The notes under the pieces were generated by a model, which did not search any database, had not been told where the DNA came from, and saw only the letters and a list, made by a program, of their open reading frames with translations. The position numbers and the translations under genes were made by a program. DNA of 10,712 nucleotides. It comes from JALHSW01 sp038321755 (lineage in GTDB: Bacteria; Actinomycetota; Acidimicrobiia; IMCC26256; PALSA-555). The stretch lies in NCBI GenBank assembly GCA_038321755.1, contig JBBQFJ010000118.1:1-10712 (forward strand), read 5' to 3'. The first letter of the stretch is position 1, and every line of letters begins with the position of its first letter. Of this stretch, positions 5,190 to 10,712 are shown piece after piece.

Positions 5190-5219
5190 CGAAGCTTCGA
5201 CACGGGGCGATGCGTGTAG

Positions 5220-5849
5220 CTAAATCTTGAGCGAAGAGACGTGCCCGAGGCGCCTCGCTGTCTCAGGCCAGTTCTCTCGGTAGAGAGCCGAGATGTATAC
5301 ATGCCAGTACTGCCCTTCGAAGTACTCGTGATCGCGAAGGCAGCCTTCCAGCTGGAAGAAGCGACCGATCCCGCTTGCGTACTCGGCGAAGTTGAATTCA
5401 ACTGCTTCGATGTACACCTTGCGAAGGTTCCAAACTCGGAAGAGGTACTCGATGAAGATGACCACTGCCTCAAGGGCCCAGCCGCTCTTTTCGAACTCTG
5501 GTGTGATCGCAACAGCGAGGTACACGACACTGTTTCGTGGGTCTGCGTTGTAGGCAGTGACGGTCCCTACTGGGATCCGTTCGTCGGTCTGCTCCACGAG
5601 AAACTGAGCCAGTACGTTTTGCCAAAGGAACTGTGGAAACTGTTCGGGGCTCGGCGTCGTACCGCGTGGTCGCCATCGTACGATCGTGCGAGCGTCGACC
5701 GTCATCCGGTAGAGGAATTCGTAGTCTCCTGGTGTGATGGGGCGAAGTGTCACCCACCTTCCCGTAAGACGAGCGACCGTGTCAGCGGAGCGCGGGACAG
5801 GAAACGGTCCAGGTGCGCTGCTGTCGGTAGGCCGGTTCTGCTCCCTCAT
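5220..5849 (-). CDS. GNAT-family N-acyltransferase
   Basis: This 209-residue protein fits the RimJ/RimL-like GNAT fold. A first strand with WVTLRPITPGDYEFLYRM (about 32-49) opens the domain. The central strand and the cofactor-binding turn follow: VYLAVAITPEFEKSGWALEAV, where Gly-Trp-Ala-Leu-Glu-Ala replaces the usual Q/R-x-x-G-x-G/A loop. Then come strand NLRKVYIEAVEFN and a C-terminal strand ending near Tyr-Arg-Glu-Asn-Trp. It transfers an acyl group from CoA, or possibly from ACP, to an amine. Its ATG overlaps the acyl carrier protein stop (ATGA), so the two are translationally coupled. This favours acyl-ACP as donor and a long-chain N-acylated product, although the substrate cannot be read from the sequence. 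A plain ribosomal-protein or antibiotic acetyltransferase is the alternative. Confidence 0.82.
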   Translation of the reverse strand: MREQNRPTDSSAPGPFPVPRSADTVARLTGRWVTLRPITPGDYEFLYRMTVDARTIVRWRPRGTTPSPEQFPQFLWQNVLAQFLVEQTDERIPVGTVTAYNADPRNSVVYLAVAITPEFEKSGWALEAVVIFIEYLFRVWNLRKVYIEAVEFNFAEYASGIGRFFQLEGCLRDHEYFEGQYWHVYISALYRENWPETARRLGHVSSLKI

Positions 5850-6133
5850 CGAATGGTTCCGCTGGGCGACGACTCACTTTGGGTGCGCGTGGCGTATTGA
5901 TCGTGAAGGTCGCCCAATGTGTGAATGAACGGCATTGCTCCTTCGGGAATCTCGGCGTCCATCTGAGCCATCACGGTCACGACCTCAAGCATGCGTAGCG
6001 AGTCGAGTCCGAGGTCCTCGATGAGTCTTGTGTCGCGTTCATAGATGTGCGGGTCGAGTTGAAGTTCTGAGGTCAGTCGGGAGACGAACCGGTCGAAGGT
6101 GTCATCTTGGGAGGAGGTGGTCTTGTTTCGCAT
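5846..6133 (-). CDS. Acyl carrier protein
   Basis: This 95-residue protein has the single four-helix carrier fold. The phosphopantetheine attachment serine is in LGLDSLRMLEVV (Ser45 or nearby), preceded by an acidic segment DTRLIED and followed by the typical third helix (FIHTLGDLHDQY). The ATG follows a good AGGA ribosome-binding sequence six bases upstream. It is encoded 28 bases after the acyl-AMP ligase and overlaps the GNAT gene by four bases, so it probably receives the acyl chain from the ligase and presents it to the GNAT. It lies far from any fatty-acid synthase gene in this window, so it is likely a dedicated carrier rather than the housekeeping AcpP. Confidence 0.92.
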   Translation of the reverse strand: MRNKTTSSQDDTFDRFVSRLTSELQLDPHIYERDTRLIEDLGLDSLRMLEVVTVMAQMDAEIPEGAMPFIHTLGDLHDQYATRTQSESSPSGTIR

Positions 6134-6161
6134 GCCAAATCCTGTCTACCGCTTGGCCGAT

Positions 6162-7841
6162 CTAGGGCTGGGGGCGACCTCTGGGTCCGATTCGGACGAT
6201 AGGGAGCTCTCCTTCGTTCAGAGCGGCGAGCGTCGCGCCGCGGCGCAACTTCCCGGAGGACGTTCTCGGTATCGAGTGTGGCTCGACGAGAACGATGGTT
6301 GACGCTATGACTCCGAGCTCGGCCTCGACCGCTGCTCGAATCTCGCCTCGGATCCGGTCCGTTGCTTGGGAACGGCACTCGGCGATGATTGCCAAGCCAC
6401 CGCGATTCCCTTCATCGGATCCCACGGCGACGACATTGCCGATCCGGATTCCTGCAACGTTGGCGGCGACCGCTTCAACTGCTTCGGGTGAAATGTTCCG
6501 TCCGCCCAGAATGATCAGGTCCTTCTTTCGCCCTACGACGACTAGCTGTGAATCCGTGATGTAGCCAACGTCGCCGGTGGCGAGCCACTCGCCGCGGATC
6601 GCGCTCGGTGTTTCGTCCGGCAGGTAACCGCTCGCAACGTTCGACCCTCGGATTTCGATCTCACCAACCAGCCGTTCCGGTTGGCCGGGCGGTTCGCCAG
6701 AGCGCCTGATGCGGAGTTCAACGCCGTCAATGGCGTCGCCGAGCATCGCGAATCGAGTTGCTCGATGGCCGGGTCGTGCGGGACTAGCGATTCGTTCGTG
6801 TTCCAGAATGTCCGTATCGACGGTGTCGACATGGAGCCCGGAACCGGGAGCTGGAATGGTGACTGCGAGCGTCGCTTCGGCAAGGCCGTAAACGCACGAC
6901 ACTGAACTGCGAGGAAGTCCGCCCGCTGCTCCGGCTGAAAGAAATGCTTCGACGACGTCGACCGAGACTTGCTCAGCTCCGCAGAATGCCAATCGCAGTC
7001 GGCTGACGTCGACGGTCGAGGCAGCGAGGCCGCGGGTTGCGAGCCGATATGCCGAGCAGGGTGCGGCAGTCAGAGTCGCTCGGAGATGCGCTGTCCATTC
7101 CATCCAGCGACCGGGGCGACTCGCGAAGTCTTCGGTCTTGGCGAGCACGAGGTCCGTGCCCGTCAGGAGTGGAAGCGCGAGGCAGCCGACGAGGCCCATG
7201 TCGTGGTAGAGGGGTAGCCATGACACAAACCGATCCGCCTGTGGATCAAGGTCGATTCGCTGGGCCATCCCTGCGACGTTGCTGAAAAGTTGTCGCCAAC
7301 TGACGGTGACGGGTTTGCTGAGATCCGTTGACCCGCTCGTGAACTGGACGATTGCCAGATCATCGTCACCTGTCGCAGGCCGGGCGTACTGCGATGAGGT
7401 GGAATGTGAAATCGATTCGAGAGCCAGTGCGGATGCTCCCGCAGTTGCGGGCTGCCGAATCCACTCGTGCGCGCTGTCCGTGACTATGCAGTCTGCCTTC
7501 ATTGCGCCAAGTAGCGCGCGTGTTCGCAGCGCGAACGATTTCGAGTCTTGGCGCGGCGCGTAGTTCGGAAGAATCGCGGTTGCGGCTCCGGTTAACCATG
7601 CGGCGAGGATTGTGACGACGGCCTCGGTTGACGTTTGTGCGATCAGCGCGATCCTGGATCGAGGACCGAGACCGGATGCCTGGAGCACCCCAGCTGTGTA
7701 GGTGGCTCTCTCGAAGATCTGTTGCCAGGGCAATTTCGTACCGTCAGTAGCGATGAGAGATCCCGAGGCCGATTCGACGAGTTCGACCAGCCTCGTTGCG
7801 GGGCGTAGCTGCGGTGCGATCGGTTCCTCTACCTCGTGCAC
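6162..7841 (-). CDS. Fatty acyl-AMP ligase-like adenylate-forming enzyme
   Basis: This 559-residue protein belongs to the ANL (acyl-CoA synthetase/NRPS adenylation) superfamily. The motifs in order are: the phosphate-binding loop FTSGST (167-172), the LPLYHDMGLVG segment (HDMG at 213-216) typical of fatty acyl-AMP ligases, YGLAEA (318-323), TGD (422-424), the hinge GRKKD (437-441), and the C-terminal lysine in SGKLRR (Lys531). It activates a fatty acid with ATP to the acyl-adenylate. With an adjacent carrier protein, transfer to ACP rather than CoA is likely. A GTG at 7841 overlaps the stop of the upstream membrane-protein gene by 13 bases, with no clear ribosome-binding site, so translation is probably coupled. 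An acyl-CoA synthetase role cannot be excluded, since I did not locate the FAAL-specific insertion with confidence. Confidence 0.88.
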   Translation of the reverse strand: MHEVEEPIAPQLRPATRLVELVESASGSLIATDGTKLPWQQIFERATYTAGVLQASGLGPRSRIALIAQTSTEAVVTILAAWLTGAATAILPNYAPRQDSKSFALRTRALLGAMKADCIVTDSAHEWIRQPATAGASALALESISHSTSSQYARPATGDDDLAIVQFTSGSTDLSKPVTVSWRQLFSNVAGMAQRIDLDPQADRFVSWLPLYHDMGLVGCLALPLLTGTDLVLAKTEDFASRPGRWMEWTAHLRATLTAAPCSAYRLATRGLAASTVDVSRLRLAFCGAEQVSVDVVEAFLSAGAAGGLPRSSVSCVYGLAEATLAVTIPAPGSGLHVDTVDTDILEHERIASPARPGHRATRFAMLGDAIDGVELRIRRSGEPPGQPERLVGEIEIRGSNVASGYLPDETPSAIRGEWLATGDVGYITDSQLVVVGRKKDLIILGGRNISPEAVEAVAANVAGIRIGNVVAVGSDEGNRGGLAIIAECRSQATDRIRGEIRAAVEAELGVIASTIVLVEPHSIPRTSSGKLRRGATLAALNEGELPIVRIGPRGRPQP

Positions 7842-8830
7842 GACACCAGTTCAGCATGTGGATGCGTCGCGCCGACGACGATCAGTCGTGCCGTATCCGC
7901 GTCTCGGCTAGCCGTCACGACGACTACAGGTTCGCCTCGAAAGGTGCCCGGTTGTTGCTCGGCCGGCGCGATACGTCTGCTGAACTCGCGTGCGTACCGG
8001 TCGATGACGCGCTTGCGCGCACCAGTGACGTCGAGGACTGCAGCAACGGATGTGCGTTCACCGGAACACGAGTCGGGATTGCGTGCAAGGACTCTTGATC
8101 CGCTTTGCACCGTGAATCGTGGCGGGGTCATGTCTCTTTCGATGGGTTCGCCGACACTCGGCATTTCCGGCCGATCAGGCACGGCGGGTACACCGTGCCG
8201 ATACCCGTTGGGAATGAGCGTGGGAGCGCCTGGCTCGGGTCCAGGATCTACGATTGAACTGGCGGGACCATGACGCAGTGTCAGTTCATTCGCGTACGCC
8301 GTTGCCCCTGCGCTACGAGTGAGTTGCAACATCAACTGATCGTTTGAGTCACCGGCAGGCGGGTTGGCCGTGGCAGCGCACCTGAGTTCTCTGAGACCGT
8401 GCGGGTCCGGACTCATAGCGGAGAGGGGCACCTCTCTGAGGTCGACACTTGCGTCTCGTCGCTTCTCGGCGTAGGCGAGGTGACACGACACCGCGGTTGA
8501 ATACCCGAGCGACTGCGCTCGATTCAAATAGCGATTGATGACACTGACCGGATTGCCTTCGACGTTCAAGTGCGCGGTCCAACCGTTCGGCGCTTCGACT
8601 TCTGCTCCGTTTGGCACCAAGGGGAACACGGTGCCGACTAATTGGGATCCAGGTTCGACGACAAAACCATCGCCGAGTTCCTGAACTTCGCTCGATGCCG
8701 AACCTGCTCTCGTCGTTGTGATAAATCCGAACACGACGATGAGCGCTACGGCTCCCGCGACGCTCCATCGAAGCCGAGCACGCGGCACGATTCGTAGTCG
8801 TGCCTTGAACACGATCACGTACGCCAACAT
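7829..8830 (-). CDS. Single-pass membrane protein with large exported domain, function unknown
   Basis: This is a 333-residue protein. Basic residues (KARLRIVPRARLR) precede one hydrophobic segment (about 24-40, VAGAVALIVVFGFITT), which predicts an N-terminal anchor with the remaining ~290 residues outside. The exported part is Pro/Gly/Ser-rich, with four cysteines in view, and has no motif I recognise. It begins 27 bases after the stop of the secreted EEP-fold gene and overlaps the acyl-AMP ligase start, so it is in the same transcription unit. The ATG has no strong ribosome-binding site, and a slightly later GTG is possible. It could anchor or partner the exported neighbours. Confidence 0.75.
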   Translation of the reverse strand: MLAYVIVFKARLRIVPRARLRWSVAGAVALIVVFGFITTTRAGSASSEVQELGDGFVVEPGSQLVGTVFPLVPNGAEVEAPNGWTAHLNVEGNPVSVINRYLNRAQSLGYSTAVSCHLAYAEKRRDASVDLREVPLSAMSPDPHGLRELRCAATANPPAGDSNDQLMLQLTRSAGATAYANELTLRHGPASSIVDPGPEPGAPTLIPNGYRHGVPAVPDRPEMPSVGEPIERDMTPPRFTVQSGSRVLARNPDSCSGERTSVAAVLDVTGARKRVIDRYAREFSRRIAPAEQQPGTFRGEPVVVVTASRDADTARLIVVGATHPHAELVSCTR

Positions 8831-8857
8831 GGCATCAGCTTTGCTGCCGGGCCACCT

Positions 8858-9769
8858 TTAGCAGAGATTTGCATACGCCCAATACTGGAGGTGGTCTGAA
8901 GTCTGCGCTGCTCCCCAGTGGTTCTCGAAGGATCCACCTGAGTACGGCATGCACCAATGATTGAAACTGGGAACCCAGACGTAGTCGAGCTTGTCTTGCA
9001 GACCATTCCCTGCATGCCAGGTCAGCGCTGACGGCGCCCCTTCGACGTAGCCGGCACCGCCGAACTTTGAGTTCACACCTTGTCCTGGAGTCAGGTTGAA
9101 GTCACCACCTCCATAGGTCTTCCCGCGGTTCGCATTCTTCCAGTTGAGTTGGTCACGGTATTCTCCGGCCTGGGAAAGAGCGATGTTGTCATTGTTCGCA
9201 GCGAGGTGCGTTGAGCAGGCAAGGTACGCGGGATTTTGTGCTTGCCCGCACACCCAGCCACGTACGTCGCTTTCGCCGCTGACGTTGGAATACGCGGCTG
9301 ACGCGCTGTACGCGTTGCCTCCCTTCCAGAACACGGCGTTGCCGTGGTCGTGGCAAGCACTGTTCGGGTGGTTGGAGTAGTACTTCTGGCCCGTGTAGCC
9401 CAGGGTCTGCATGTATGCGTTGAGGTTCGAGAACTGGTCGCGACAGATTTCTTGAAATGTCGCTGCACGAGGTCTCGTTGGCGAAAAGTAGACGGAGTAC
9501 CACGCTTCGAGCCACGGGTTGTCCATGTTGCTGCTGCAGTTGCTTACCCCGCCGCACATGTTCCAGTCGAAGACGTTCGGGATGTTTGCCGGAAGCAGGA
9601 ACGCGGGTACCCGGGCGCTAATCTTGGCAGAGCGTTTTGCTGTGCCTGCGCGAGTCGGTTCTGGCGCCGCGGCCTCTGCCGAGCGGTCTGGGAACAACCC
9701 GAGACGCACCAGCGCTCCAGCCACGATGAACGCGCCGCCAATGGCCAGTCGGCGTCGGAAGCTAATCAT
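8858..9769 (-). CDS. Secreted endonuclease/exonuclease/phosphatase-fold protein
   Basis: This 303-residue protein starts with an Arg-rich n-region and hydrophobic core (residues 5-24) and an Ala-rich cleavage region (AEAAA, 31-35), consistent with a signal peptide. RRRLA gives it a weak twin-arginine look. The mature part carries the DNase I-like EEP motifs in order: Asn70 in FDWNMCGG, Glu107 in TFQEIC, His188 in STHLA, Asp223-x-Asn225 in GGDFNLTPG, Asp262 in LDYVWV and the terminal Ser-Asp292-His293. These are the metal and catalytic residues of phosphodiesterases such as DNase I, sphingomyelinase and inositol phosphatases. At least eight cysteines, including the C-terminal residue, suggest disulphides outside the cell. 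The substrate (DNA, phospholipid or other phosphodiester) cannot be assigned. A good GGGAG ribosome-binding sequence lies upstream of the ATG, 18 bases after the previous stop. Confidence 0.83.
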   Translation of the reverse strand: MISFRRRLAIGGAFIVAGALVRLGLFPDRSAEAAAPEPTRAGTAKRSAKISARVPAFLLPANIPNVFDWNMCGGVSNCSSNMDNPWLEAWYSVYFSPTRPRAATFQEICRDQFSNLNAYMQTLGYTGQKYYSNHPNSACHDHGNAVFWKGGNAYSASAAYSNVSGESDVRGWVCGQAQNPAYLACSTHLAANNDNIALSQAGEYRDQLNWKNANRGKTYGGGDFNLTPGQGVNSKFGGAGYVEGAPSALTWHAGNGLQDKLDYVWVPSFNHWCMPYSGGSFENHWGAAQTSDHLQYWAYANLC

Positions 9770-9787
9770 TCGTTTCTCCCTCTGCCA

Positions 9788-10712
9788 TCAGCTCGGGTCG
9801 TAGCGAGCAAGGCCCGGTGCAGCGATGGGAGCCGCGTCAGGCTTCGTCGGGTCGATCCCCGTGAAGGGTGGCCCGTAGTCGACCACGACGCTGCCGGTCC
9901 ACAACGGTGTCTGTGGAATTCCTGGAGTCGCCGGAATGACGCGCCATGAGTTCGTCGTCGGGTTGTAGGAGCGTCCAGGCAAGAGCGTCTGTGCGGCGCC
10001 TTTCGCCTGGCCTCCGAGGTTGGGTGCTCCGTTCAGGAACAGGAGCTCTTCGCCGGTCCAGACGCGGTGGGGAAACAGCCCGGCGATCGGTTCGCCTTCT
10101 GCCGGTGGAGGTGGACTCGGCGCAGTCGACCAGGACCGTGTTCCGAGGTTGTAGAGCTCGAGTTCACCGGTTGCTCCGCCCGACGAGCTCATGACCATGA
10201 CACTGTCTGCCATGCACGAGAGCTCCGGCGGAATCGTCGGATACTTCACGCCGTCGAGCGCTGGACCAGCTTGCCAAGTTCCGACGGCGCTGGAGGTCTC
10301 GTCTACGGATGGCAGAGAGCTGACGGAGGTCGTCGTTGGCGCGTCCACCGGTGGCTCCACTGTTAACTGAGGCGCGGTCCCTTGCGATGTGTTTTCCGGA
10401 TTCGTCACTGTAGGACCGAGCGTTGAGTTGGGCGTCGACTCGGAAGATGGGACAGGCACCGTCGTGTCGGGTGTAGAAGGGCTCGAAGCCGGCGGAGTTG
10501 AGGTGGGGGTGTTCGCCGGCTCCGACATCGCGGCCAGGGGCAACACGCGGATGGAGGGTTGAACCCATCCCGCGTCCGGACTGGTCGTCACGTGCTCACC
10601 AGGAGCAAGGGTGAGGCCGGGGTCGAGATCCAGGATCTCGCCACCATTCTCGAACTTCGCTGTGAGCGCCACTAGTTGGTCGCCGACAAGGCAGGCTTCG
10701 GTCGCATTTCCT
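9788..10712 (-). CDS. Kelch-like protein with Pro/Ser/Thr-rich linker, 5' end outside the window
   Basis: The frame stays open to the right edge (307 residues visible), so the true start is missing. An in-frame GTG at 10672 is only internal or a fallback start. The visible part begins with a beta-rich region (about 1-65), followed by about 85 residues rich in Pro, Ser and Thr that resemble an extracellular linker. Kelch-like segments follow, with blade signatures such as LELYNLGTRSW and RSYNPTTNSWRVIP and a WTGEELLFLNG strand. The protein stops at ARYDPS, in the middle of the usual blade motif, where a W-containing strand would normally follow. Either the last blade is closed by the N-terminus or the gene is truncated at its 3' end. 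Kelch domains bind partners or glycans. The gene precedes a secreted EEP-fold protein by 18 bases. Confidence 0.7.
   Translation of the reverse strand, partial: GNATEACLVGDQLVALTAKFENGGEILDLDPGLTLAPGEHVTTSPDAGWVQPSIRVLPLAAMSEPANTPTSTPPASSPSTPDTTVPVPSSESTPNSTLGPTVTNPENTSQGTAPQLTVEPPVDAPTTTSVSSLPSVDETSSAVGTWQAGPALDGVKYPTIPPELSCMADSVMVMSSSGGATGELELYNLGTRSWSTAPSPPPPAEGEPIAGLFPHRVWTGEELLFLNGAPNLGGQAKGAAQTLLPGRSYNPTTNSWRVIPATPGIPQTPLWTGSVVVDYGPPFTGIDPTKPDAAPIAAPGLARYDPS

Larger units (their letters stand above)
4831..5219. other. 389-bp gene-free spacer between convergent units
   Basis: The PIN gene (plus) and the GNAT gene (minus) converge on this stretch. I see no convincing gene. The longest frame (minus strand, up to 5160) is low-complexity Ala/Arg/Thr/Ser sequence without a ribosome-binding site and overlaps the toxin gene. 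The spacer contains several inverted repeats: 4855-4870, GGTGTAC/GTACACC (5056-5062 and 5079-5085), and the long pair at 5132-5189. These probably serve transcription termination from both sides, or mark the edge of an inserted segment. Confidence 0.6.

Noticed and set aside
5241..5900. Plus-strand frame of 219 codons opposite the GNAT gene
   Set aside because: The minus strand encodes a recognisable GNAT fold coupled to an ACP. The plus frame shows no domain.

Overview
The window is GC-rich and densely packed, with frequent GTG starts, stop/start overlaps and GC-biased third codon positions. It reads as part of a chromosome of a high-GC bacterium, most likely an actinobacterium. No sequence here fixes the genus.

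Left edge (1-378): the 3' half of a tRNA gene, most likely tRNA-Arg(CCU), begins abruptly at the anticodon loop with no matching 5' half. Four AGTGGAC direct repeats lie just upstream. This is the signature of an integrase attachment site left by a mobile element lying to the left of the window. Bases 119-378 hold two hairpins and no convincing gene.

Defence-like region (379-4830): a minus-strand operon, read from right to left, encodes (i) a 54-residue Pro-Glu-Arg repeat peptide ending in Gly, (ii) a ubiquitin E2-like protein with a C-terminal extension, (iii) a ThiF/E1-like adenylyltransferase, (iv) a JAB/JAMM metallopeptidase and (v) an uncharacterised helical protein, possibly HEPN-like, that also ends in Gly. 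The first four genes overlap end to end. The layout resembles the Cap2/Cap3 conjugation arm of type II CBASS and other bacterial ubiquitin-like operons, but no cyclase and no recognisable beta-grasp ubiquitin is present in the window. Divergent from it is an HTH (excisionase-type) antitoxin and PIN-domain toxin pair. The 199-bp intergenic region carries promoter-like and dyad sequences.

Gap (4831-5219): no convincing gene; several inverted repeats, including a near-perfect 12-bp pair.

Right region (5220-10712): six minus-strand genes, closely spaced or overlapping. Read from the right edge they are a kelch-like, Pro/Ser/Thr-rich protein (cut by the window edge), a secreted endonuclease/exonuclease/phosphatase-fold protein, a single-pass membrane protein, a fatty acyl-AMP ligase-like enzyme, an acyl carrier protein and a GNAT acyltransferase. 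The last three form a plausible route for activating a fatty acid, loading it on a carrier and transferring it to an amine. The first three look like exported or surface proteins.
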